Both the position numbers and the translations under genes were made by a program. 64,000 bases of DNA from Multifurca ochricompacta (taxonomy: Eukaryota; Basidiomycota; Agaricomycetes; Russulales; Russulaceae): contig WTXG01000001.1 of assembly GCA_022496185.1 (NCBI GenBank), positions 1,798,001 through 1,862,000 on the forward strand, in the 5' to 3' direction. Shown in pieces: positions 11,902-23,900 of the stretch. Positions within the stretch are counted from its first letter, which is position 1, and the number at the start of each line of letters is the position of its first letter. The notes beneath the pieces were generated by a model. The model did not search any database. It had not been told where the DNA came from and saw only the letters and a program-made list of their open reading frames with translations.

Positions 11902-13822
11902 TTATGGTTGTTCTGGGGTCTGGGGTGCAGTTCGTGCGACTCCAGACACATCCACATTTTTCCTCCGTGGACGCAGAGCGTTTTGGCCTTGTAGGGTGAA
12001 GCCTAACGTCCATCGGGATAAGCCACGCAGAGTATCTGGATGGTGCATTGCGGCTGTCAAAAGTGTAGCCAATGAGACCGTGAATACCGCCCTGAGTATG
12101 GTAAGGGTGACGTTAGGACATTCGCTCAAAGGATCGGGGCATAAAACCACTTGCCGTTCGATAATATAAGCGCTTTTTCGTCCGCTCCGCAACCATCGGT
12201 CGGGCAAGCACGCACGAACAGCACGGGGCAGGACGTACAATGCAATCTCTCCCCTCCGTCTTCCACTTTCAATCCAGATGCTATTGCCACAAGCCAAAGA
12301 CCCTGCCATGATACAACCATAAGGCCCATCGTAGAAATCGTGAGATATCCTAGGCAAGGCCCGCGCAACGACAAGAGTGCGTGTGAGGCACACAGCGCCC
12401 CAGAATGAGGTAACAAAGGCGGAAAGAAATGATGCGCTGCGAAGGATGCCCAGAAGGGTATCAAGGACAGCCTGGAAGTTGAGGAGTTTTCGGGGCCTCC
12501 TGATCAATATGGGCAAGACGTGAACCTGAAAAAACCATGAATACGAGCCGTAAGTCAGACCGAGCATCGTGACTTACTGGAAGGTACAATGCTACTGCCT
12601 CCAGGAATGCGTGCAAACCTCTAATCGCGGCGTTTGCGGAGCAACTTCCCCCTGTCACAGAACCGTGGACAATCTCACATGGAAGACCACCAACGGAACC
12701 CCTCCCACGTAGACCTAATGCCTCCCATACGGCACTGGCGGCGTAACCCCCGTGGGCGGGCAATGATTTGGGATCGCCCCACTGGGCAGGGTATCCTAAG
12801 TCTTGAGAAAGGAGCGCGACAGGGTTGGGATTCGGAGAGATCCCGTATACGTAGGACCATCGCTTCATGCGAATGGCACGAAGAGCAACGACAATCCGAT
12901 CATCTATGTTGGCCAGAGAGCTTATCCTGAGAAAGATTTGTCAACAATGAAGATAAAAAAATGCACAGTTGATGACGGCCTCACCACTTTACATAGGAAC
13001 GAGGCAGCCTGTGAGGAAGTCACTTCATCGTCCACCTCTAGCGTGAGGAGCAGAAAACACGCACCGTTCGGGCTCGTAGAAAAAACACCACATGATTCTG
13101 CGATTAACGTCCGTAAATGAACTCGTATGGAATTGTTGAGAGAAGCAAACCCTGCGCTGCTTGCCCAAAAGGCGAGGGCATCGAGTTTCGTGGTGATGCT
13201 CCGGCGGCGCTTCCTTCCTTGCTTCTTCTCGTCACCCACACGCTTAAAGACGAGCCCTTGTACGAGCGCGTCGAGTGCGCGGATCAAAATAAGCAGGGTT
13301 AAATCGAGTGTTGCAGATATATGGCTACGTTCAGTCTTGCGTGCCTCTGCGATGGGCACAGTCCAGGGTATATGAGCCTTGCGTGTTTGCGTGGAGGGAT
13401 GCCGGGATTGCAGAAGGGTAATTGCCAGGAGAGAGGTCAGGAATTGCACATGAAACTTTGTGCCATGGCTTGAGACGTGCAAAGGAACCTGGAACACTCT
13501 CCTCGTTGCTTTCATGGAATGCCTTCTGGTCTGAACCGGTTCCATACGGTTCCATAATGTCTGCAAGGCGGAACCGCCACCAAGTGCGACGGTGATGGCG
13601 AAAGGGAACCCGGTATACAGAACTCGCGTCTAAGGATTGATTGAGACCAGAGGTTAGACCATTTTCGCGCGCTTTTGAAGATGCTACGAATGATAGTAGC
13701 GCAGGGCCGAGAGAGAGAGATAGAGCGAGAGGATAGGTTCGGATGACGACCTGGAGAGGGTGGTCATTGGGTAAAGATAAAAACAAGTGCTTCGCGTCTC
13801 TGAGAGTCGCTGGCACTGACAT
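11902..13822 (-). CDS. TMEM135-like multi-pass membrane protein
   Basis: Multi-exon membrane protein starting MSVPATLRDAKHLFLSLPND. Recognisable stretches are TGFPFAITVALGGGSALQ, FLTSLLAITLLQSRH, DLTLLILIRALDALVQG, LPCEIVHGS..GGSC.AN, and near the C-terminus CIMAGSLACGNSIWIESG-RRRGEIALYVLPRA, then SLATLLTAAMHHPDTLRG. The AGSL...E..RRGE.ALYVLPRA pattern is the hallmark of the TMEM135 family of peroxisomal/mitochondrial membrane proteins and their fungal relatives. The exact fungal role is not known. A GC-AG intron of 63 bp is inferred at 12092-12154; its length is a multiple of three, so unspliced sequence also reads through. Some internal junctions (12570-13100) were not resolved. Confidence 0.72.
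12092..12154 (-). other. GC-AG intron in the TMEM135-like gene
   Basis: Donor GCAAGT after GAACG, acceptor ACTCAG. Removal joins IIER to AVFTVSLATLLTAA, which matches the family better than the read-through version. The 63-bp length keeps the frame either way, so retention would insert 21 residues. Confidence 0.6.
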
Positions 13823-13962
13823 TCTTCTATGAAGACGCTATGAAGACGACGACAACGACGACGACGTGACGACATCGACATCAACATCAACACATGTGAT
13901 TCATACATAAATATTGAATACAATTTTTCAGAAAAATCATTATCATGTTATGTTCATTTCAT

Positions 13963-15196
13963 TCAACACCAGATACCCTCGTGTATAACTCCAAAACTCG
14001 ACACCCGAGTCACCAAAACTCGACAGCAATCACGGCGCACTGAGATACCTGCAGCGCTTAATATCGCTAAGAACTCTACTCGCGATTCTGGGTATATGAA
14101 TAGCTGTATCAGGTCCTCAATCTAAGTGGGTTAGCCTTTTACAACAAGTGCGAATAAATGACTATGACTTACGTGGTCGTGCACAACGGCAGCAAGGTGT
14201 TCTCTTTGGCCTGTTCCTAGGACCGAAGCTCTCGCGACATCCACGTTGGCCTCCTCTGAGAGGGGGAAATAGTCATCTTCACTCCACACCTTCCTTTGTC
14301 GGGTCGGAGGGAAGATGCCTAGCCACTCTCTCCAAAGTTCTAGTTTTGTGCCGTCCCTGTTCAAGCGCGCCATAAGGCGATGACACCTCTTCCAGTCATC
14401 AGAGTCTCCTGTCCACACCACTGCCTTCTCTGTTTCCATATAGATAGCCCTATCATCAGGTTTGGTAGAATCCCAGGCCGATGGCGAATTTATGTCAGGA
14501 TCTTGACGACCATCCCATTCTGATTCTGGTATGTTGGGTATGCAGGTCGCATCATAAGGCGCACCCATCTCCTTCGCCGCACCCAGCCTCCAGCATTGAA
14601 TCCACCAGGTTCTGGGCGCCACTTGTGGCGGCGGAAGAACCAATTATATTCAAAGCCATCATAGTGAACTTCACCTTCACTGCGCATATCAACCATCCAA
14701 GTCTTGGATACCCAACGCCAAGTCCCATCGGGGAGGGGGTAGTCGTGCAATGACACTTGAGGCTGCCTATCCCGTCTGCCATCCGCTTCAGGAATGGTGA
14801 ATGCTGGTGGATCATGCGGGAGTAATCCCAGGCGAGAGTAATATGGCGTAGAAAAAGCAGTGATTCTGAGATGGAATGCTACATGAGCCATTCTTTATTA
14901 GACCCAAGAAAAGCTCATGCAGACCCCCTCTGATTCTCGTACACTACTGCCCATCTATAAACGTCTTGGCCAAAATCCAAATCTGCTCGAGGAACGTTAA
15001 TATCTATTTCGGCCATATCATTTGAGAGTATGAGTTGTTCTTCAGATGGCCTGGACTTCCTTCTTGCCCTCCAAGCCTTGAGATCAGGAAGGCGAGGGAT
15101 GGCAAGAATAAGTTGCCTGTTATTTATGAGTCGTCTACGGACTGACTCTGAGATAGATGAGCCCTCTAATGTAGGCGGAGGAGGTTCGACTTGCAT
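13963..15196 (-). CDS. Dysferlin/peroxin (DysF) domain protein, Spo73-like
   Basis: The start MQVEPPPPTLEGSSISESVR leads into VYRWAVVYENQRG, an intron, then ITAFSTPYYSRLGLLPHDPP. The DysF signature follows: DGTWRWVSKTWMVDM, GFEYNWFFRRHKWRPEPG and GGWVRRRRWVRLMMRPA, with the paired W..R.W motifs of DysFN/DysFC. The C-terminal part reads WKRCHRLMARLNRDGTKLELW and, after an intron with a GTAAGT donor, DLIQLFIYPESRVEFLAIL. Stop TGA at 13963-13965. Small fungal proteins made essentially of one DysF module include yeast Spo73, needed for prospore membrane shaping; the role here is inferred. One -1 frame break at about 14541 separates the DysF motif from the C-terminal half. Adjacent in tandem to the TMEM135-like gene. 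Confidence 0.72.
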
Positions 15197-15282
15197 AATG
15201 AAGATGAAGGTGAAGGTTTAAAGGACGCATGCAAAGCTATATATGACGTCATGACGCCATTGTTACAAGAGGCCAACTAACC

Positions 15283-15317
15283 TAAATAACAATAATAATA
15301 AATAATAATAATAATAA
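15283..15317. repeat. (AAT)n microsatellite in a divergent promoter
   Basis: AATAAT-type repeat immediately upstream of the Jac1 start codon at 15318, inside the 121-bp promoter shared with the Spo73-like gene. Confidence 0.8.
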
Positions 15318-16137
15318 ATGATGTTTCGATTCCACCGACACAACCTCCGCGTCCTCGTCCGCAGACCGTGCAGACCGTCTACCCGTCCTTTCTCATCCTC
15401 TTCACCCACTCCTGTCTGCCCTTCTTGTGCAGCCCCACTCCCAACTACTCTGCCCGCATGTCCTAAATGTTTCCACATTGAACGTCCAACTCAAAACAAA
15501 AAATACGATTATTATGAACTCCTAGAGACACCGAAGAGTCCCAATCCATTCATTGTCGATGAAAGCAGACTAAAAAATAATTTTCGTCGAATGCAGAGAT
15601 ACGTACATCCGGATTTATGGGCGTCACAAGGCGAAGTACGTGGTACCAAAGATATGCGGGTTCATTATTGATGGCGTCCCTTCTGTCCTGTAGGTTAAGA
15701 CACAGGCAGCTCACGACCTATCTGGTCTTGTGAATGAGGCCTATAGCACGCTTTTGCAACCTTTGTCGCGAATTCATTATATACTCTCTCAGCACAACCT
15801 TAATGCAGCGGAAACGGATCAATTAAATGATCCTCACCTCATCACGGAAGTTATTGAAATCAGAGAGGCTCTGGACGATGCATCTTCTGAGAGTGAGGTA
15901 GAGGGCATCAAGAATGATGTGGCTGGTTCGGACGAGACTACCTACTTGATGGCCTATCAGAGAGCTGACATGATTATAGGGAGGATATCGACGACCGTCA
16001 AAAATATTGAACGTGCCGTTCACCTTGAGAACTGGGAAGAGGCGCATAGAGAGGCGGTGCGGCTTAAATATCTGCGAGGTATCGAGGCAGCGGCGGAACA
16101 CTGGACAAACGCTCCTTCGAGCGCCGGTGCCCATTAG
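15318..16137 (+). CDS. JAC1: Mitochondrial J-domain co-chaperone HscB/Jac1 for Fe-S cluster assembly
   Basis: Protein of about 250 residues. The N-terminus (MMFRFHRHNLRVLVRRPCRP) is Arg-rich without acids, as in a mitochondrial presequence. It is followed by a CPSC...CPKC zinc-type motif found in eukaryotic HscB. The J domain shows DYYELLETPKSPNPF and the HPD motif in QRYVHPDLWAS. One intron with a GTACGT donor follows SQGE and rejoins at VKTQAAHDLSGLVNEAYSTL. The C-terminal three-helix bundle for the scaffold protein contains TEVIEIREALDD and the final ENWEEAHREAVRLKYLRGIE. Jac1 recruits the mitochondrial Hsp70 to the Isu scaffold. Intact, no frame breaks. Confidence 0.9.
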
Positions 16138-16513
16138 AGAGGGTACGGTAGTATTAGTATTCGTATTAGTATTCGTATTATTAGCTATTAGTAGAGTAAG
16201 TAGTAGAGATTAGAGAGCTCGGTGATCTCCGAGACTTGAGACTTACACCACACCACCCTTCGTTTGCATTCAGGCCACAGGCCTCCTTACCACCTCGCAG
16301 CTCATAGTAACCTCAGCATAAAGATTATTTTCTCTTCAATTCTATCTTCCGATTCAGTGCGGTTTTTTTGGGTCCTTCGCCGGCGGGGATCCTCAAGTTC
16401 TGTGAGTTTGTTTACTTCCACGACGCGTGACCTGGAAGCATGCGTATAGACCCAACACCGCATGTATGCATGCGTTAATTAACTCTTTTAAAGATATTTT
16501 GGTGCTACCGCGT
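16138..16513. other. Intergenic spacer with TAGTATTCG-type repeats
   Basis: The 3' flank of JAC1 and the leader of the helicase gene. A short interrupted repeat of TAGTATTAGTATTCG lies at about 16150-16185. No gene seen. The helicase frame stays open upstream to 16427, so a longer N-terminus is possible. Confidence 0.5.
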
Positions 16514-19500
16514 ATGCGCCTAGCTTTCACCTTTCGACACTGGCCACATCCCATGCAACTTGGCCGCCATCATTTACAGTCCCCACCACTTTCATCACTT
16601 ACGCAAGATACCCACAAAAGATCTCTTTTTACAGAAGCGCACGCCCTCTCACCCCACCAACCTTTCCGACACCAAAGCAACACGGATCCCTCCCCTATCC
16701 ATCTCGCGAAAGTCCCTCGATCAACTTCTACGAAAACGCCTAGCGAAGCAATGCGTGCATTCGGCGCTTCACCTAAAAAGCACTTGTCTAGCGTGCATGC
16801 CAGCCGTCAAGGCACCCGTTCCGGAAAACATGCAAAAGCTAAGCTACCAGGGGGTTCCTCATTTCACAAAGCTTCTGTTCTTGCCTTACCACGAGAAAAT
16901 GATCCTATTCACGATGCCGAATATATCAGCAAAGTTTATCAGAAAATACCTCTGAAGAAAGTTTGGGAGGCAAATCCAAAGTCTCCCCTCTCAAATCTTT
17001 TGAGTCAAGTTGGAGGAAACCCTCCGATGTACCAGCACGAGGAAGCTAGCATACATGGCAAACGCGGTTGGAGGCAAGTTTCCCGTGTTCATCTCCCATC
17101 TTTTCCTTTTTCATCGATTTTCGCAGAGCGACCATCAAGGTTCAGTTAGAAGGCGAGGCCACCGTCCTTGGCGTGGGCGATGCTGTCAACAAGACAGATT
17201 CCGAACAATTGGCTGCTCTCTCAGCGTTGCACCAACTTAACTCACTCGGAAAGGCAGGTCATCACCCATAATCTCATATCTCGCGTGTCTAACTAGTGTT
17301 TTTATTCAGTTAGGAGCACCACCAATGAAAGGAACTGGATCGTCAACAGGAGCTGAGATTCAGTCAACCAAGTTGTCTGATGGGGCCGTAGTGACATATG
17401 AGCGATCCCGCCAATTCATGGACTATTACTGTCGGCGCTTTGGCTACGGCAAGCCAGACATCGTGTATAATGAACTCAAGGCTCCTCGTGGTCAGAATCC
17501 CATCTGGGAGGCCGTGATGAACGTTGGGGGTCGTCGCATCGGAATTGGAACAGGGGCGACCAAGAAGGCCGCCCAGACAAGTTGCTTCGTTGATGTCACA
17601 CAATACCTCGAAAGCTGCGATCGAGCGCTCTGGGAGACCTTCCTAAAGGAAGCTGCAGAGGGCAAAGATATTGGCATGGCACCCAAAGTGCTTTTTCAAA
17701 TGAGTGAAAGTCTCGAAGACAAAGTCCGGGATCTATGCGCGGACATTCGGAAAAGTAAACTCTATCAGAATCGGCCGTCTGCTTCGTCCCATCCTCTCTC
17801 TTCAGTAGCATTATTTTCTGTTCCAGCAGTCCATTGCGCCCCGAATCGATCCCTGTCCCCCGAATTTAATGAGGCCAAGTCTCAGCGTCTTTTGGAACGC
17901 CGGAAAAGGTATCTCAAGGATCCCTCGCTAGAACACATCCGTTCTACGCGCAGCTCATTACCTGTCTACACTCGTTCCGTCGAAATCTTGAGCCACATCC
18001 GAGACAACGAGGTCACTATTTGCATGGCGGCCACCGGCTCAGGCAAAACAACACAAATACCTCAACTGGTTCTCGACGATTACATTTCACGGGGCGAGGG
18101 TGCCTTCTGCAACATAATCTGTACCCAACCACGCCGTCTTGCTGCTATCAGCGTTGCTGAGCGCGTCGCTAGAGAAAGAGGTGAAAGTGTTGGCAGCGGT
18201 TCAGTTGGCTATCAAGTTCGCTTCGAGGCAAAGCTACCGGAACCGAATGGCTCCGTTACGTTTTGCACTACGGGCATCTTTCTGAAGCGCATGCAGTCAG
18301 CTTTGCAAGATAACGACTCCCAGAGTCACCTCGGCGACATGACTCATGTGATTGTTGACGAAGTTCACGAACGAGATGTCGACACTGATCTTTTACTAGT
18401 CGTATTAAAACGGCTTTTGGCAGATCGAAAAGCCAAAGGGAAGCCTCTCAAGGTTGTTTTGATGAGCGCTACAATAGACCCCGCCCTCTTTCAGCGATAC
18501 TTTTCTGATGAGCATAATCGGCCGGCGAAGGTCATCGAAATCCCCGGGCGGACCTTCCCTGTAGAGCAACACTTTCTGGACGATTTCATTGTCGATCTGT
18601 CTTTGGATCCCCATGCACCGCCTGTATTCGCGGAAGAGAGCGTTTCCAAGTATATTCATCGAGAGCTTGGTCCAAACATTCCTCCAGCGTTAAGCGATTA
18701 TCTCAAACCCCCAATAGCCAAACGATCCATTTCTGAAGCCGAGGGCGCGCGCGAGGATGATCTCGAACTCCCATACCCTTTAATAGCCCTCACTGTCTGC
18801 CATGTTCTTCAGAAATCTGAAAACGGACACGTCCTTGTATTCCTTCCTGGCTGGGATGAGATTCAAGCCTTGAACCGACAGCTATTGGAACGTAGGCTCA
18901 GCCTTCCCCTGTACGACTCTGGAGGTACTCTATTCATCTACTCCACTCCTCTATCCCCGTCGCGGAACAGCAAATGATCTTTGACCCCCCGCCGCCGGGT
19001 GTCCGCCGCATCATCCTGTCTACCAACATTGCCGAGACGTCCGTGACTATTCCCGATGTTGTCCACGTTGTGGATACCGCGAAGGTCAAAGAACAGCGGT
19101 ACGACCCTACTCGTCATATGTCTTCCTTGGTCTCTGCATGGGTCGGGTCTTCCAACCTTAAGCAACGTGCTGGACGTGCCGGAAGGCACCGTCCCGGGGA
19201 GTACTTCGGTATTCTGGGTCGCAGGAGGGTGGACGGATTGCATCCCTACCAGATCGTGGAGATGAAGCGTGTCGACCTTACCAATGTTGTAATGCATGTA
19301 AAAGCCCTGGATTTCCCAGGAATGGCCGTGGAAGAGGTCCTGGGTGCTGCTATCGAGCCACCAGCACCCGACCGCATAAAGGCGGCTATGTCGGATCTGC
19401 AGATGGTTGGGGCTATTGATGATAGTCAGAACCTGACGCCTCTGGGTCGAGTGCTGCTTCAGTTACCGGTCGATGTCCAGGTTGGCCGGCTTGTACTTTA

Positions 19501-20760
19501 TGGCAGTTTCTTCCGGTGCCTTGATCAAGCGCTGACCCTCGCAGCTCTTATGACCAATCGCGAACCGTTTGTTTCTCCGATGCATCTCAAGACCGAAGCT
19601 ACTGCTGCCAAGAACAGCTGGCCCCCTACTGAATTTCGATCTGATGCCCTCGCTGCATTACGTGCATATAATGCTTGGTGGGGCATGCAGAGTCGAGGCG
19701 AATATGTCTCCGCCAATAGGTTTTGCTCAGATAATTTCCTTTCAAAACCTACATTGCTTATGGTTGACCGGATCAAGAAACAGCTCTTGATGTCACTTCA
19801 GCATGCTGGGGTCCTGGACGTGTCTGCAGGAGGAAGAGTTGAGTCGTGGGGAAGGGGAAGAGCAGCCACAGTGCCCCCGGAGCTGAATGTTAATGGAGAC
19901 TCTCAGCCATTGCTGGCTGCGCTGATCGCCATTGCTTCACAACCCAAGTTCGCAATTCGCACAAGTGAGAGCGCTTTCCGGACGATGCTAGATAAGGTGA
20001 GTTTGTTCCAATATTCAGAAATAAGAAATGGACTTGTTCTTCGTCATAGACCACATTGATACACCCCTCCAGTGTGAACTATCGCAAGCGGGATGTATCT
20101 ACTGATTCCCAAGAGGGCGGAATCATTGGCAAGAAAATTATAGCTTACGCTGAAAAGCGCCAAAATATCTCGACGGCCGGCTCGTCTGGTAAGGCTCCGA
20201 CGTTTTTGGTCACAACGACAAGGCTGGACCCCATGACATATGTGCTTTTTGGTGCATACCAGATTGCTGTCACAGCGCGGGGTCTGGAATGTGATGAATG
20301 GCTCCCGATAGTTGGCAATGTCTATGCTTTGGATGACATTCAAAATCTCAAGGTTATGATGGAAGCCTGCATGTCCCGAGTTTTCCAAGGACTTGCCCTG
20401 CGGAGGACAGGGTTTTTCCCTCGTACCGCGTCAATTTCTCCGCGCGAAGAGGAATCCGGAGAGGAAGATGACTCCAGAGAGGGTAACAAGGACTATTCTC
20501 TTTCCACCACGGAGGTAAGGGAGCTTGACCACCTCACTAGAGGCATCGTTGGCATTTTGAAAGGCTACGCTGAAGAGCGGATGGAGGTGCAATCAGGAGC
20601 CAACTCGAGACCGGCTACACCGATGGACTCGCCAGGTTTTGGCAATGCTAAACTTGCTTCATTTAGCACCAGGTCGGGCGCTTCTACGCCGTACGGCGTG
20701 CGTTCCGCCTATAACTCTCGTCCCGGAACTCCTAGTCGATTATCATCCCGACCATTCTAA
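16514..20760 (+). CDS. DEAH-box RHA-family RNA helicase with dsRNA-binding domain, possibly mitochondrial
   Basis: Large helicase of roughly 1,300 residues. The N-terminus from ATG 16514 (MRLAFTFRHWPHPMQLGRHH) is basic, aromatic and acid-free, suggesting a mitochondrial presequence. Between about 17400 and 17640 lies a dsRBD-like region (NPIWEAVMNVGGRRIGIGTG-ATKKAAQ). RecA domain 1 has GSGKTTQIPQ (Walker A), CTQPRRLAAISVAERVA, DEVHERDVDTDLLL (DEVH box) and MSATID. RecA domain 2 has FLPGWDEIQ, LSTNIAETSVTIPDVVHVVD and QRAGRAGRHRPG. HA2 and OB-fold regions follow to a Ser/Arg-rich tail. An intron with a GC-AG border lies at 17074-17126. A -1 frame break at about 18925 sits between LPLYDSGG and YSIHLLHSSIPVAEQQ. 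The RHA/DHX30/DHX36 type unwinds RNA or G-quadruplexes; target unknown. Confidence 0.85.
17074..17126 (+). other. GC-AG intron in the helicase gene
   Basis: Exon ...GGTTGGAG, donor GCAAGT, acceptor TTCGCAG, next exon AGCGACC. Joining yields HGKRGWR-ATIKVQLEGEAT in the frame used downstream. There is no GT donor that links these two frames. Confidence 0.75.
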
Positions 20761-20997
20761 TTGCGAACGGGCGTTTTCATTTACCTAGAACCAGCTTTTT
20801 TTGATATATATGACCAGTTAATTACTCTATCACCAAACAATATGATATGATAGCACGTGCTCTTCCGTTAGCGACGAGGTGAGGCGAGGCGAGGCGGAAT
20901 ATTAATTATCCTTGTCTTTTCTTGCTCTTGATCTTGGGCTAGTTTGCTCTTTAGTTCCTACTTAGCTTTGTCTCTGCGTACATTTAACCCGTACAAG

Positions 20998-23900
20998 ATG
21001 GCAACCAACATGCGAGGGCTCACCCAAGTACGGTGGCTCCTTTGTCTTACGTTTCGTGTGCTGATGGACTCAGCAAGTTTATTGCGGATATTCGCGGGGC
21101 CCGCGTCCGGGACTTGGAAGAGAAACGCATTAACAAAGAGATGGCAAACATACGAAAGAAATTCAAAGGTAAGTGAGCGATAACTTGTCCTCGGCGAGGT
21201 ACAAGCACCCAACATATCCACGGATCAGATGGCAATCTGGACGGCTACCAGAAGAAAAAGTGAGTGAAGAGGAGATTCACAGGGCGTCCGCATACCTAAC
21301 TTCGTGTTCTTCGCCGCAGATATGTTGCGAAAGTGCTTTATACGTATATATTAGGCTACAAAGTCGACGTCGGCCATATGGAAGCGGTTAATTTGATCTC
21401 AAGCCCTAAATACAGCGAGAAGCAGATCGTGAGTTCTCTCGTTCTCGATGAGAGCAACATTGTCCCCACGTGTCATTTGCGGCCAGGGATATCTCGCGGT
21501 GACATTGTTGATGCACGAGAACTCCGACTTTCTTCGTCTTGTCGTCAATTCCATCCGAAAGGACTTGGACGAGAACAACGAGATTAACAACTGTCTGGCC
21601 CTTCACGCTATCGCCAATGTCGGTGGAACGGAGATGGCAGAAGCGTTATGCGAGGATGTTCATAGGTTGCTAATATCGCCGTACGTTGGCGAAGTTGCTC
21701 TCAAAAGATCCCATCCGCTAACCCTAAAGCAGGACTTCACAAAGCATGGTCAAGAAAAAGGCGGCTTTGACGTTGCTCCGACTGTATCGCAAGCATCCAA
21801 ATGTCATCCCAGCAGCAGAGTGGGCACTTCGCATTGTTGCAATCATGGACGACGCGGACCTGGTAACGCAAGAGTTCGTCGTATTTATACCACACTTACA
21901 TCTACCTTCAGGGCGTAGTCTTGTGTGTCACAACTTTGGTAATGGCACTGGCGCAAGATCACCTGGAGCCTTATGCTGTGTGTTATCAGAAAGCCGTGGA
22001 CCGACTCTATCGGGCAAGTTTCGCATTCTGTATGTATAAGAGCCGTCCCTCATGACGTTTGCAGCTAGTTGTAGAGCATGAATACTCAGCAACATATGCG
22101 TACTACAAAGTGCCTTCTCCTTGGCTTCAAGTGAAGTTGTTGAGGTTGTTGCAATACTATCCCCCTTCCGGTGATTTACGCCATATGACAGTTTCGACAC
22201 AACGGCTGATAGTTACATAGATGATCCGGCCATCCGAATGACCTTGCATCAGGTCCTAGAGACGATCATGAACAACAGTGCCGAGCAGAGCCGAAACATG
22301 CAGCACAACAACGCGCAGCGAGCTGTTCTCTTCGAGGCGATCGGCCTGGCGATTCACTTGGATACTAACTCACCATTGGTTAGCACCGCTGCAGTCCTCC
22401 TCGCACGGTTTATTTCATCCAAGGAGACGAACGTCCGCTACCTCGGCCTCGACACACTTGCTCACCTCGCAGCTCGAGCAGACTCGCTTGAAGCCATTAA
22501 AATGCATCAGGCTCACGTCATCCTATCACTTCGCGATCGTGACATTTCCGTTCGACGAAGAGCATTGGATCTTCTCTACAGCATGTGTGATGTGGACAAT
22601 TCCGAGGTCATTGTTGGAGAACTGCTCCAGTATTTGAAGGTTGCCGATTACGCTCTCCGAGAAGAGTTGGTGTTAAAGATTGCAGTATTGACGGAGAAAT
22701 ATGCCAGTTCATACCGATGGTATGTCGACACTATTCTCGAACTTATAAGCGCGGCGGGGGATCATGTTGGGGATGAAGTCTGGTATCGCGTGGTTCAAAT
22801 CATCACAAATACGAAGACCTGCAAGCATATGCCGCCCGGGTTGTCTTCCAACGGCTCAAGTCACCCGCCACTCACGAGAGCCTCGTCAAGGTCGGGGGTA
22901 GGTTTGGCACCAGATTGGGGGCCGTGCGACGTGGTAACAGTCCTCCTAGGTTATGTTCTTGGCGAGTATGGTCATCTCATCGCGAACGAAGAAGGTCATA
23001 GCCCTATCGAGCAGCTGCAAGTTTTGCACACGAAGTCTCAATTCTGTACCGCTCCTACTCGGTCTCTTCTCTTGACCACTTACATCAAATGGGTCAACGT
23101 ATTTCCGGAAATTAAACCCCAACTGATTAACATTTTTGAGCGTTATCGTCATGTCCTCGATTCTGAACTGCAACAGCGGGCCTGCGAGTTCTATGCGTTA
23201 GCTTCGCGGTCAGATGACGACGAACTTCTCCAAAACGTCTGTGAAGAGATCCGCCATTTCCACCACGTGAAAGTGCTCTGCTCTCGCGCTTGAACAAGAA
23301 ACATGGGGCCACAGAAGACAAGCGGACTTGGGTGCACGGGGGCAGGGACGTCAATCAAGATCGTGAGGCTACCAAGGCCAAACGAAGTCTGACAGTTGAT
23401 AAATCAACCAACGGATCTATACCTTCGGCTGGCGTTTCAGACGTCCTGTCATCACTCCAGGGTCTTGACCTTTCAGGACCCTCGAATGTAACAAGCCCAA
23501 CATCCATGGCGTCGACAGTGCTTTCGAAACCCACTATTGCTCCGCACGTCGTAGTCGGTGCGAACGTGGATCGCTGGTTCGAGAAACTTACATACTCCAA
23601 CGAAGGCGTCCTCTACGAGGATGTTCAGATCCAAGTTGGCATCAAGTCGCGGTATCAAGGTCATATAGGTCAATTAGCCGTTTACATGGGAAACAAGGTC
23701 TCTGCTCCTTTGACCAGCTTTACCACAAAGGTCGACGTGGACGATCCGGAGGCGCTGTCGATTACTTTTGCAAAGATGCCCGCCACTACGGTTGCTCCAC
23801 GATCACAGTCACAGCAAATTCTTCACGTCGAGTGCAAGAAAGTGTTCACAACACCACCCATTATGACAATCTCTTTTCTCGCTGGCTCCCATCAAACCAT

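Noticed and set aside
22801..22953. Continuous ORF reading through the AP-2 alpha intron
   Set aside because: It gives an unrelated Ser/Pro-rich insert, whereas one missing base plus a GT-AG intron restores the exact family sequence on both sides.
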